The notes under the pieces were generated by a model. It was not told the origin of the DNA. It made no database searches and was given only the letters and a program-made list of their open reading frames with translations. From Chloroflexota bacterium (lineage in GTDB: Bacteria; Chloroflexota; Dehalococcoidia; Bin125), in contig JAPOXB010000119.1 of NCBI GenBank assembly GCA_026707335.1, positions 1-20,960 on the forward strand: a stretch of 20,960 bases of DNA, in the 5' to 3' direction. A program made the position numbers and the translations under genes. Each line of letters starts with the position of its first letter. The stretch's first letter is position 1. Of the stretch, positions 1 through 7,322 are shown piece by piece.

Positions 1-841
1 CACGCTCGACCCCGACTTCGCGGCCAACGGGCACGTCTGGCTCTACTACACGCGCAAGCCCGACGGCGCCTCGCGCCTTTCGCGCGTGCGGCTGAGCGGC
101 GACGCCGTCGATCCGGGCGGCGAGCTGGTCGTGCTTGAGACGCCGCAGCCCTATTCGAACCACAACGGCGGCACGGTGCGCTTCGGGCCCGACCGGCTGC
201 TCTACCTGGGCCTGGGCGACGGCGGCGCGGCGGGCGACCCGCAGAGCCACGGCCAGAACCTGAACACGCTGCTGGGCGCCGTGCTGCGCATCTCCGTCGC
301 GGAGGCCTCGGCGGCGGAGCCGTACCGCATCCCGGCCGACAACCCGTTCGTCGGCGACCCCAACGCGCGCTGGGAGATCTACGCCTACGGGCTGCGCAAC
401 CCCTGGCGCATGGCATTCGACCCGGCCACCGGGCTGCTCTGGACGGCCGACGTGGGGCAGGACCGTTGGGAGGAAGTCGACGTGATCGTCCACGGCGGCA
501 ACTACGGCTGGAAGGCCCGCGAGGGCTTCGACTGCTTCGCGACGGCCGACTGCGCGATCGCCGGGGAGGAGTTGCCGGTCTGGGTCTACGGCCACGACGA
601 GGGCTGCTCGGTCACGGGCGGCGTGGTGTACCGCGGCGACGCGATCCCCGGCCTGGCGGGGGCCTACGTCTTCGGCGACTACTGCAGCGGCACGATCTGG
701 TGGCTGGACACGGCCGGCGGCGACGCCGTCCCGCTGCTGACGACCGACCTGCGCATCGTCTCCTTCGCCGCCGACGGACGGGGCGGGCTGTTCGTGCTGG
801 CGCCCGGCCAACCGATCCAGCAGATCGTGCCGCTGGAGTAG
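1..841 (+). CDS. PQQ-dependent sugar (glucose/sorbosone) dehydrogenase family protein, 5'-truncated
   Basis: The reading frame is open from base 2, so the gene starts outside the window; about 279 C-terminal residues are visible. The family (GSDH, six-bladed beta-propeller, YliI/Asd type) oxidises aldoses or aldehydes with pyrroloquinoline quinone in the periplasm or outside the membrane. Visible family signatures are an N-terminal LDPDFAANGHVWLYYT stretch, YSNHNGG (metal/PQQ-site histidine), YLGLGDGGAAGDP, YAYGLRNPWR with TADVGQD, GGNYGW, and the late blade motif PGLAGAYVFGDYCSGTIW. Any signal peptide lies upstream and cannot be seen. The stop codon is four bases from the stop of the convergent GNAT gene. 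Substrate cannot be told from sequence; some family members are not true PQQ enzymes. Confidence 0.88.
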   Translation, partial: TLDPDFAANGHVWLYYTRKPDGASRLSRVRLSGDAVDPGGELVVLETPQPYSNHNGGTVRFGPDRLLYLGLGDGGAAGDPQSHGQNLNTLLGAVLRISVAEASAAEPYRIPADNPFVGDPNARWEIYAYGLRNPWRMAFDPATGLLWTADVGQDRWEEVDVIVHGGNYGWKAREGFDCFATADCAIAGEELPVWVYGHDEGCSVTGGVVYRGDAIPGLAGAYVFGDYCSGTIWWLDTAGGDAVPLLTTDLRIVSFAADGRGGLFVLAPGQPIQQIVPLE

Positions 842-845
842 CGGG

Positions 846-1424
846 CTAGAGGCGGCGCGTCGCGACGAGCAGGTCGCGGCAGTTACCCTCGGCGTCCATC
901 ACGTAGTCGGTCAGGACCGCCTCGCGCTGGAATCCCAGGCGCCGGAAGATCGAGATCGCGGCCTGCTGGTCGAACGTCATCTGCGCCGTCAGCATGCGCA
1001 GGCCCAGGATGCCGGCGAGGCTGTGGATCTCCTCGGCCAGGATGCGGCCCAGGCCCTGGCCGCGTCCGCCCGCCCCGATGAGCAGGCGGATCTCGCCGAT
1101 GTGCCGCGTCCACTGCGCGCGATGGTGATGCACGCTGCCGTCGCCGATGATCTGGTCGTCCTTGAACGCCAGGATCGTCGTCGTGCTGCCGCTGCGGATG
1201 TCCTGCAGCCAGCCGTCCACGACGGTCGGATCGGTGATGTTGGTCTGCAGGAAGAGCAGGTCGTCGTTCGGGAGGTCGCGGGCGAAGGCGAGCACCGCCT
1301 CGCGATCGCCGTCGCCCATCAGGCGCAGCTCGACGCTCTGACCGTCGCGCAGGGTGGCCTGACGCGGGTAGCGGCTGCGGATCTGCGCCATCTGCGCGTC
1401 CGTCGTGGCGGAGAGGTCGACCAT
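846..1424 (-). CDS. GNAT-family N-acetyltransferase
   Basis: A 192-residue single-domain GNAT protein, predicted to move an acetyl group from acetyl-CoA to an amine. The acetyl-CoA pyrophosphate-binding motif A is RGQGLG at residues 121-126, preceded by the beta-4 strand IGEIRLLIG and followed by the helix GRILAEEIHSLA. The C-terminal part has the usual AISIFRRLGFQREAVL motif (residues 156-171). The N-terminal LRDGQSVELRLM segment is like that of GNAT domains also found fused to acyl-CoA synthetases, so protein acetylation is possible, but the substrate is unknown. A good Shine-Dalgarno (CAGGAG) lies just upstream of the ATG. It begins 33 bp after the PAP2 gene on the same strand, so the two are probably co-transcribed. 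Confidence 0.82.
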   Translation of the reverse strand: MVDLSATTDAQMAQIRSRYPRQATLRDGQSVELRLMGDGDREAVLAFARDLPNDDLLFLQTNITDPTVVDGWLQDIRSGSTTTILAFKDDQIIGDGSVHHHRAQWTRHIGEIRLLIGAGGRGQGLGRILAEEIHSLAGILGLRMLTAQMTFDQQAAISIFRRLGFQREAVLTDYVMDAEGNCRDLLVATRRL

Positions 1425-1457
1425 GGGGCTCCTGCTTTCATCGCGTGCGCTGACGCG

Positions 1458-2333
1458 TCACCAGTATCCGATCCAATCGCCGATCGCGTAGAGCAGCACG
1501 CCGAGGAACGCCACGATCAACCCGCTCTGAAAGATCAGGAACAGGTCGACCCGGTCCGGCCGTCGCATGCGCCCTCCGGGCGCGGCCGCGGGCGCGGAGT
1601 CGTCGCTCCGTCCCGGCCGCTGCGGGCAGTCTAGCGCGCCCGCGCCGTTGGCTGGACCGCCGGCCGGGCGGAACCAGCGCCGATCGGCCCAGTGAATGCC
1701 GACCAGCCAGCAGAGCGAGAGTAGCGCCGCGCCCACGACGTCAGTGGGCCAGTGCGCCCCCAGCGCGACCCGCCCCACGCCCGCCCCCGCCAGCCCCACC
1801 ACGGCCAGCGCGCAGACGGCCAGCGCGGCCGGCCGGCGGCGGTAGCGGCTGCCCAGCAGGAGCAGCAGCAGCGCCCCGTAGATCACCAGGGCGCCGGTCG
1901 TGTGACCGCTGGGGAAGGCGAAGCCGTAGCCCTCGCGGATGATCGTCAGCGTGGCCTCGGTGGGGCGCTCGCGGGCGATGAACTCCGTCATCAGGCGCTC
2001 CGGGATCCAGACCAGCAGCGCCCCCGCGAGGATCGCGGCCTCCCGACGCCGCCGCCAGCGCAGGCAGACGAGTCCCACGGCGGCGGCCACGACGCTCACG
2101 ATGAGCGGCCGCGAGAGGACCTCCGTCACGTCGATGAAGGGCGTCCAGCCGGGGCCGCCGATCTCCTGGATCGAGCGCGCGAGGTCGACCTCCCAGGCGG
2201 CGGGCGTCCCCGGGTCGATCGCCAGCGTCAGGGCGACGAGCCCCGCCAGCGCGGACAGGAAGAGCGCCGCGAGGCCGAGCCCGGAGGCCGGCGGCAGCGC
2301 CAGGCGGGTCGGGGCGGGCATCGATTGGATCAT
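1458..2333 (-). CDS. PAP2-family membrane phosphatase
   Basis: A 291-residue polytopic membrane protein of the PAP2/phosphatidic-acid phosphatase superfamily, which dephosphorylates lipid phosphates (for example undecaprenyl pyrophosphate or phosphatidic acid) at the membrane. Hydrophobic segments lie near residues 20-40, 76-92, 98-112, 146-162, 168-186 and 200-214. Signature C1 is EFIARERP (R123, P124), C2 is PSGHT at 141-145, and C3 is R188-x5-H194-x3-D198. The lysine expected seven residues before the C1 Arg is Thr116 here. A hydrophilic stretch (about 216-265) and an extra C-terminal membrane helix (about 268-288) follow the core. Met5 is an alternative start. The gene is divergent from 2381 with a 47-bp gap. 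Confidence 0.85.
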   Translation of the reverse strand: MIQSMPAPTRLALPPASGLGLAALFLSALAGLVALTLAIDPGTPAAWEVDLARSIQEIGGPGWTPFIDVTEVLSRPLIVSVVAAAVGLVCLRWRRRREAAILAGALLVWIPERLMTEFIARERPTEATLTIIREGYGFAFPSGHTTGALVIYGALLLLLLGSRYRRRPAALAVCALAVVGLAGAGVGRVALGAHWPTDVVGAALLSLCWLVGIHWADRRWFRPAGGPANGAGALDCPQRPGRSDDSAPAAAPGGRMRRPDRVDLFLIFQSGLIVAFLGVLLYAIGDWIGYW

Positions 2334-2368
2334 AGCGATCGGGGCTGCGGCCCCGGCCGCCGAGGTCG

Positions 2369-2374
2369 TAGGCT
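2369..2374 (+). promoter_or_regulatory. -10 box (TAGGCT) of a probable leaderless promoter
   Basis: TAGGCT ends seven bases before the A of the ATG at 2381, which puts the expected transcription start on the start codon itself. No convincing -35 is visible. The same TAGnnT pattern recurs before several genes here. Confidence 0.4.
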
Positions 2375-2380
2375 GGGGGC

Positions 2381-2992
2381 ATGGCCTCCCCCCTCGACGA
2401 ACTGCTGTCCGCCCCCGACTGGGGCTGGAACGAGCCCGGCGGACCGCCGCGCGCGCCCGGCGCCTACGCCTGGGCCGGCGACGTCCTGCCGCCCGGCGTT
2501 CCCGAAGAGGGGCTGTGGGAGCGCGACGGTTACGCGCTGCTCTACGTGGGCATCGCGCCGCGAGCCACGGGCGGGCCGGGACGCGATCCGATGCGCACGT
2601 CGCTGGCGCCGCGCATCGCCTACCACTTCGAGGGGAGCGCCGATGCGTCGGCGCTGCGGACGGCGCTGGGCGTCGTGCTGGCCAAGCCGCTGGGCCTGAC
2701 GCTGTGGCGCCACGCCGACGGCGCCCGCTACACCTGGGGCGACGGCGAGGCGGCGCTGTCGCGCTGGATGCAGGCGCACATGCGCGTGCGCTGGCTGCGC
2801 CACTCGCGGCCCTGGGAGGTCGCCGACATGGCCTTCCGCAACCTGACGCTGCCGCTCAACCTCCAGGCCCAGGAGCCGAGCCCCTTCCAGCTCGAGCTGG
2901 GGCAGCGCAAGGCGATGATGCAGACGCTGGCGCTGCCCGAGCTCGGTGCGCGGCCGCCGGCGGAAGACGACGGCCCGGCGCGGGTAGACTGA
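2381..2992 (+). CDS. GIY-YIG-like domain protein
   Basis: A 203-residue protein that resembles uncharacterised proteins annotated as GIY-YIG nuclease family. The hallmark pair is present in relaxed form: GAY at residues 27-29 in place of GIY, and YVG at 55-57, followed by IAPR, the helix LAPRIAYHF with the likely conserved Arg78, and LRTALG. Downstream are W145-E146 (a candidate metal-binding glutamate) and LPLNLQ (158-161). The YVG-to-Arg-to-Glu-to-Asn order agrees with the catalytic order of GIY-YIG nucleases. The spacing between the two half-motifs is longer than in UvrC or homing enzymes, so nuclease activity is uncertain. The ATG at 2381 sits right behind a -10-like TAGGCT with almost no leader. 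Confidence 0.55.
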   Translation: MASPLDELLSAPDWGWNEPGGPPRAPGAYAWAGDVLPPGVPEEGLWERDGYALLYVGIAPRATGGPGRDPMRTSLAPRIAYHFEGSADASALRTALGVVLAKPLGLTLWRHADGARYTWGDGEAALSRWMQAHMRVRWLRHSRPWEVADMAFRNLTLPLNLQAQEPSPFQLELGQRKAMMQTLALPELGARPPAEDDGPARVD

Positions 2993-3040
2993 CGCCAGGG
3001 CCCGCCCCCGGCGGCGCGGCGACCACGGATCGGGGAGCCG

Positions 3041-3379
3041 GTGGAAGAGATCCGCGACTACGTCCTGATCGTGGCGCTGATCCTGCTGGGGCTGCTCACG
3101 CTCGTGGCCCTGACGGCGTTCAGCCTGATCGCGTGGAAGCTGCTCAAGGGGGTGCGCTGGGCGCGCCGCCAGCACGACGACCGCCTGTCGCCGCTGGTGG
3201 CGGCGGCGAACGAGCGCATCGCGGCGATCAACGCCGGGCTGGCGTCGGGATCGGGTGTGGCCGACCTGGCGCTGGCCGCCTACCGCTTCGCGCAGCGCAA
3301 GCGCAAGCGGCGCAAGCGGACGCGGATGGAGCGCGCGCGGGCGGCGCTGTCGCGGGTGCGGACGCGCGCCCGGCGCTGA
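3041..3379 (+). CDS. Small single-pass membrane protein, function unknown
   Basis: A 112-residue protein starting with GTG, chosen because CGGGGAG at 3031-3037 gives a good ribosome-binding site. Residues 7-31 form one strong transmembrane helix (YVLIVALILLGLLTLVALTA and on). The rest is a cytosolic-type helical region ending in a strongly basic tail (about residues 84-112, many Lys/Arg). I do not recognise a family. A TAGACT -10-like box lies at 2985-2990 at the end of the upstream gene, so it may have its own promoter. The basic tail could bind nucleic acid or anionic lipid, but that is only a guess from charge. Confidence 0.6.
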   Translation: MEEIRDYVLIVALILLGLLTLVALTAFSLIAWKLLKGVRWARRQHDDRLSPLVAAANERIAAINAGLASGSGVADLALAAYRFAQRKRKRRKRTRMERARAALSRVRTRARR

Positions 3380-3397
3380 CGATCGCCCGGCGGCCCG

Positions 3398-3426
3398 TTG
3401 CCGACCCTGCGCGACGGGACTAGCCT
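3398..3426 (+). promoter_or_regulatory. Sigma70-type promoter of the alcohol dehydrogenase gene
   Basis: TTGCCG (3398-3403) is followed after exactly 17 bp by TAGCCT (3421-3426). Expected transcription start is near 3433, giving a leader of about 33 nt with an AAGGAG Shine-Dalgarno before the ATG at 3466. This is the best two-box promoter in the window. Confidence 0.6.
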
Positions 3427-3465
3427 GCGCCTCGAGTATTGAGACTGGTAGCGAAGGAGACCGCC

Positions 3466-4551
3466 ATGAAAGCCGCCCTGCTGCACGAGGCCGCGACGCC
3501 TCTGACCGTCGAAGAGATCGACATCATCGACCCGCGCCCGAACGAGGTGCGCGTCAACACCGCCGTCAGCGGCGTCTGTCACAGCGACCTGCACTTCGCC
3601 AGCGGCAGCTGGAACCCGCGCATGCTGGGCCGGGGGCCGTGGGTGCTGGGGCACGAGGCGGCGGGCACGGTCGAGGCCGTGGGCGACCAGGTGACCTACG
3701 TCCAGCCGGGCGACCACGTGATTATGTCGTTCAAGCCGTTCTGCGGGACGTGCAAGCACTGCACGTCGGGGCGGGCCAACCTCTGCGCCAGCCCGAGCGT
3801 CTACGGCCCCACGCGCGGGCGCCTGAGCTGGGACGGGAAGCCGGTGTCGATGATGTCGTCGGTGGGGTCGTTCGCGGAGCAGATGGTGACCGTCGAGAGC
3901 GGCGTGCTGAAGATCCCCGACGACATGCCCTGGGCCGAGGCGGCGCTGGTCGGCTGCGGCGTGATGACCGGGGTGGGCGCGGCGCTGTACACGGCCCAGG
4001 TGCCCGGCGGCGCGACGGTCGTCGTGATCGGCTGCGGCGGCGTGGGGCTGAACGTGATCCAGGGCTGCCGCATCGCCGGGGCGGCGCACATCATCGCCGT
4101 GGACATGCTCGACAGCAAGCTGGAGCTGGCCAAGTCCTTCGGCGCGACGGATGTCGTCAACGCCTCGCAGCGGGATCCGGTCGAGGCCGTCAAGGAGATG
4201 ACCGGGGACACCGTCGAGTACGCCTTCGAGGTGATCGGCCGGGGCGACACGTCGCGGCAGGCCTTCGACATGGTGGAGGCCGGCGGCACGGCCGTGGTCG
4301 TGGGCATGGTCGCCGACGACATCACCGTGCCGGGGCCGGCCTTCCTGTCCGAGAAGCGGCTGATCGGCTGCATGTACGGCAGCACCCGCTTCCGCGAGCA
4401 CATGCCCAAGCTGATGGACCTCTACCGGCAGGGCCGGCTCGACCTCTCGGCGCTGGTCACCGAGCGCATGCCCCTGGAGGACGTGAACGTGGCCTTCGAG
4501 AAGATGAAGACGGGCGAAGTGGCGCGGTCGGTGCTGGAGATCGGCGTCTAG
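3466..4551 (+). CDS. Zn-dependent alcohol dehydrogenase (class III/MDR family)
   Basis: A 361-residue medium-chain dehydrogenase that interconverts an alcohol and an aldehyde with NAD(P). The start at 3466 is preferred over an in-frame TTG at 3439 because GAAGGAG sits just before it. Catalytic-zinc ligands are C38, H63 (GHEAAG, with E64) and C164; the structural-zinc lobe has C93, C96, C99 and C107 in the classic C-x2-C-x2-C-x7-C spacing. The Rossmann loop GCGGVG is at 189-194 with acidic D213 after the second strand, which favours NAD over NADP. Length is normal for the family. It is followed after 22 bp by the CoA-transferase homologue, probably in one transcript. The substrate cannot be read from sequence; the neighbours make a hydroxy-acid semialdehyde possible. 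Confidence 0.9.
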   Translation: MKAALLHEAATPLTVEEIDIIDPRPNEVRVNTAVSGVCHSDLHFASGSWNPRMLGRGPWVLGHEAAGTVEAVGDQVTYVQPGDHVIMSFKPFCGTCKHCTSGRANLCASPSVYGPTRGRLSWDGKPVSMMSSVGSFAEQMVTVESGVLKIPDDMPWAEAALVGCGVMTGVGAALYTAQVPGGATVVVIGCGGVGLNVIQGCRIAGAAHIIAVDMLDSKLELAKSFGATDVVNASQRDPVEAVKEMTGDTVEYAFEVIGRGDTSRQAFDMVEAGGTAVVVGMVADDITVPGPAFLSEKRLIGCMYGSTRFREHMPKLMDLYRQGRLDLSALVTERMPLEDVNVAFEKMKTGEVARSVLEIGV

Positions 4552-4573
4552 CCCGCGACGCCCCACGCCAGCG

Positions 4574-5872
4574 ATGCCGGCGGCCACGGACTTCGAGCCG
4601 TACCTCGCGCCCTCGCGGGGGCCGCGGCCGGGCCGATGGGCCGACGCCGCGACGGCGCTGCGCGCCATCCCCGACGGGGCGCGCCTTCTCTTCCCCACGC
4701 TCAGCGGCGTGCCGATGGGGCTGCTCGCCGCCCTCGACGACGAGCGGGAGCGCTGGTCGTCGCTGGAACTCGTGACGGGCACGCTGCGCGAGCCGCCGGC
4801 CCCGCTGGCGCACGCGGGCGCGCCCTTCCGCTTCGCGACCTGGCAGTACTCACGGCCGCTGCGCGCGGCCGAGGAGGCCGGCGCGCTGCGCGTCATCCCG
4901 GCGCGCTACTCGCAGACGGCGGCGCTCTTCCAGCCCGGCGGCCCCGTCCCGGTCGACGCGGTGCTCGTGTCGGCCAGCGCGGACGGCCAGCACGAAGTGG
5001 AGAGCCTGGACGTCGCCGTCGGCTCGGTGAACGACGCGGTGCGCAGCGCGCCGCTGGTCATCGCGCAGGTCAACCCGTCGATGCCCTACGTGCGCGGCGT
5101 CGGGGAGTTGCCGCCCGACGCCTTCGACTTCCTGGTCGAGATCGAGAGCCCGCTGCCCGAGCTGACGCGCGCCCCGCCCGGCCCGGTCGAGGAGGCGATC
5201 GCGGAGCACGTGGTGGACCTCGTGCCCGACGAGGCGACGCTGCAGTTCGGCATCGGCGCGATCCCCGAGGCCGTGATGGCGCGGCTGACCGCCCGCCGCG
5301 ACCTGGGCGTCCACTCGGGCCTGATCAGCGACGGCCTGATCGACCTGCAGGAGAGCGGCGCCCTGACGAACGCGCGCAAGTCGCAGGACGCGGGCCTGAT
5401 GATCGGCGCCGTCTGCGGCGGCACGCGGCGGCTGTTCGACTGGCTGCACCGCAACCCGGCCGTGCGGCTCGCGCCCGCGCGCTACAGCCACGGCGTCGAC
5501 ATCGTGAGCCGGAGCCATCGCTTCGTCGCGATCAACTCGGCGATCAGCGTCGCGCTCGACGGGTCGGTGAACGCCGAGACCGGGGGCGGCCGGCTGCTGA
5601 GCGGTCCGGGCGGGCAGCCCGACTACGCGGAGGCGGCGATGTCGGCGCGGGACGGGATCGGCATCGTCGCCATGCCCTCGACGGCGGCGCGGGGGACGGT
5701 CTCGCGCATCGTGGGTCGGCTGGGGCCCGAGGACGCGGTCACCGTCCCGCGCACCCTCGCCGACCGGGTCGTCACCGAGTACGGCGTCGCGGAGTTGCGC
5801 GGCCGCTCGCTCGAGGAGCGGGCGGCGGCGCTGCGGGCCGTCGCCCACCCGGACTTCCGGTCGGAGTTGTGA
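4574..5872 (+). CDS. Acetyl-CoA hydrolase/CoA-transferase family protein with altered active site
   Basis: A 432-residue protein with the full two-domain fold of the acetyl-CoA hydrolase/4-hydroxybutyrate CoA-transferase family (usual length about 430-440). Recognisable blocks are LQFGIGAIPEAV (223-234), SDGLIDLQESG (252-262), FVAINSAISVALDG (317-330), the glycine loop SGPGGQPDYAEAA (343-355), VTEYGVAELRG (400-410) and the C-terminal HPDFR. The family normally has H-S-E-M before the SDG block, and that Glu (E238 in the Clostridium aminobutyricum enzyme) forms the glutamyl-CoA thioester. Here the sequence is GVHSGLISDG, so Gly249 replaces it. The usual CoA-transferase mechanism therefore looks impossible; a hydrolase-like or different activity, or a regulatory role, should be considered. 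It lies 22 bp behind the alcohol dehydrogenase and has no clear Shine-Dalgarno of its own. Confidence 0.82.
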   Translation: MPAATDFEPYLAPSRGPRPGRWADAATALRAIPDGARLLFPTLSGVPMGLLAALDDERERWSSLELVTGTLREPPAPLAHAGAPFRFATWQYSRPLRAAEEAGALRVIPARYSQTAALFQPGGPVPVDAVLVSASADGQHEVESLDVAVGSVNDAVRSAPLVIAQVNPSMPYVRGVGELPPDAFDFLVEIESPLPELTRAPPGPVEEAIAEHVVDLVPDEATLQFGIGAIPEAVMARLTARRDLGVHSGLISDGLIDLQESGALTNARKSQDAGLMIGAVCGGTRRLFDWLHRNPAVRLAPARYSHGVDIVSRSHRFVAINSAISVALDGSVNAETGGGRLLSGPGGQPDYAEAAMSARDGIGIVAMPSTAARGTVSRIVGRLGPEDAVTVPRTLADRVVTEYGVAELRGRSLEERAAALRAVAHPDFRSEL

Positions 5873-5905
5873 GCCGCGCCACCCCAGCCCCGACCGCACA
5901 TCCGG

Positions 5906-5911
5906 TAGGCT
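5906..5911 (+). promoter_or_regulatory. -10 box (TAGGCT) before the aminotransferase gene
   Basis: TAGGCT preceded by GG; the expected transcription start is at 5918, eleven bases before the ATG at 5929. No clear -35 is seen. Confidence 0.35.
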
Positions 5912-5928
5912 GACCCGATGGTGATGCA

Positions 5929-7269
5929 ATGACGCTCCAGGCCAAGGCCGACACCGAGTCCGCGCGGGCATCCGAGGCGGAGATCCTCGAGGCGGCGCGG
6001 CGCTACAGCTTCCGCGCGCGCATGGACAAGGGGCGCGTCGAGGGCCCGGTCTTCGTGCGCGGCGCCGGCAGCGAGGTCGAGGACGTCAACGGCAAGCGCT
6101 ACCTCGACTTCAACAGCGGCCAGATGTGCGCCTGGCTCGGGCACAACCACCCCGCCATCAGCGCCGCCGTCGCGGAGGCCTGCGACACGCTGGTCCACGC
6201 CCACTCGAGCTACTTCAACGACAAAGAGGTCGAGCTGGCCGAGCGCCTGGCCGCGCTCCTGCCGCCCCCGCTCGAGAAGAGTCTGTTCCTGCAGTCGGGC
6301 GCCGACGCCAACGAGGCGGCGGTCAACATCGCCCGCAAGTACACCGGCGGCTTCGAGGTCGCCAGCCCGCACGTCGGCTTCCACGGCATGTCCGACTCGA
6401 CGCGCGCCCTGACTTACGCCGGCTGGCACGCCGGCTACGGCCCGCCCGCGCCCGGCACGATGCCGATGGTCGCGCCCTATTGCTACCGCTGCCCCCTGCG
6501 CCAGACCTTCCCCGACTGCGAATTCGCCTGCCTGGATACCAGCTTCGAGCTGATCGACGCGCAGACCAGCAGCCGTCCCGCCGCCGTCATCACGGAGCCG
6601 ATCTTCAGCGCCGGCGGCGTCATCGAGCCGCCCGACGGCTGGCTCGGCGAACTGCGGGAGCGCTGCCACGCGCGCGGCATGCTGCTCATCCTCGACGAGG
6701 AGCAGACCGGCCTCGGCAAGACCGGCGCGATGTTCGCCTTCGAGCGCGAGGGCGTGGTGCCCGACATCATCACGCTCGCCAAGCACTTCGGCGGCGGCGT
6801 CTGCGTCAGCTCCGTCACCACCTCCGCCGCGATCGAGGAGCGGGTCGTCGAGAGCGACTTCATCGTCACGCACAGCCACAGCAACGACCCGCTGGCCTGC
6901 GCGGCCGGGACCGCCAGCCTCGACGTGATCGAGCGGGAGGACGTACCCGGAACGGCGCGCCGCCTGGGCGGCTACCTGCGCTCGAAGCTCGACGCGCTGG
7001 CCGCGCGCTTCGAGATCATCGGCGACGTGCGCGGCCGCGGCCTGCTGCAAGGCGTCGAGTTGGTCCGCGACCGCGCCAGCAAGGAGCCCGCCACGGACGA
7101 GGGTCGCGCCGTCTACGAGCGCTGCCTTGCGGACGGCCTCATCTTCAGCCTGCGCCGCGAGGGCGCCGTCCTGCGCTTCGTCCCGCCCATCACCACCACC
7201 GAGGCCCAGGTCGATGAGGCCGTCGAGATCATCGCGGAGGCGCTGGCGGCGGTCGGGGGAGCGCGGTAG
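5929..7269 (+). CDS. Class III PLP-dependent aminotransferase (2,2-dialkylglycine decarboxylase/GABA-aminotransferase-like)
   Basis: A 446-residue fold-type I PLP enzyme of the omega-aminotransferase subgroup, which moves an amino group from an omega- or alpha-amino compound to a keto acid. Visible landmarks are the substrate-side YLDFNSGQM (58-66), the phosphate-binding GAD at 124-126, aromatic FHG (151-153), the LILDEEQTG block with D256 (binds the pyridine nitrogen) and Q259, and the Schiff-base lysine K285 in LAKHFGGG. A four-cysteine stretch (C185, C188, C197, C201) is typical of some members of this subgroup and is worth noting as a possible metal or disulfide site. The wording of the active-site blocks is closest to dialkylglycine decarboxylase-type enzymes. 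With the upstream dehydrogenase and CoA-transferase homologue it could feed an omega-amino-acid pathway. Confidence 0.87.
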   Translation: MTLQAKADTESARASEAEILEAARRYSFRARMDKGRVEGPVFVRGAGSEVEDVNGKRYLDFNSGQMCAWLGHNHPAISAAVAEACDTLVHAHSSYFNDKEVELAERLAALLPPPLEKSLFLQSGADANEAAVNIARKYTGGFEVASPHVGFHGMSDSTRALTYAGWHAGYGPPAPGTMPMVAPYCYRCPLRQTFPDCEFACLDTSFELIDAQTSSRPAAVITEPIFSAGGVIEPPDGWLGELRERCHARGMLLILDEEQTGLGKTGAMFAFEREGVVPDIITLAKHFGGGVCVSSVTTSAAIEERVVESDFIVTHSHSNDPLACAAGTASLDVIEREDVPGTARRLGGYLRSKLDALAARFEIIGDVRGRGLLQGVELVRDRASKEPATDEGRAVYERCLADGLIFSLRREGAVLRFVPPITTTEAQVDEAVEIIAEALAAVGGAR

Positions 7270-7276
7270 CGTCGGC

Positions 7277-7282
7277 TAGGCT
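7277..7282 (+). promoter_or_regulatory. -10-like box (TAGGCT) before the duplicated-domain gene
   Basis: TAGGCT sits just after the aminotransferase stop codon; expected start of transcription is near 7289, about 34 nt before the GTG at 7323. No -35 is recognisable. Confidence 0.35.
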
Positions 7283-7322
7283 AGGGGTGGGCTGGGGAGA
7301 CGCGTCGGATCGGGGGTGATCC

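Noticed and set aside
3439..3465. Upstream TTG start for the alcohol dehydrogenase
   Set aside because: It would place the GAAGGAG Shine-Dalgarno inside the coding region; the ATG at 3466 matches the usual family N-terminus (MKAALLHE).
3280..4896. Long antisense open frame opposite the alcohol dehydrogenase
   Set aside because: Composition (His/Arg/Ala-rich, no domain) is that of a GC-driven shadow; the plus-strand genes have full catalytic motifs.
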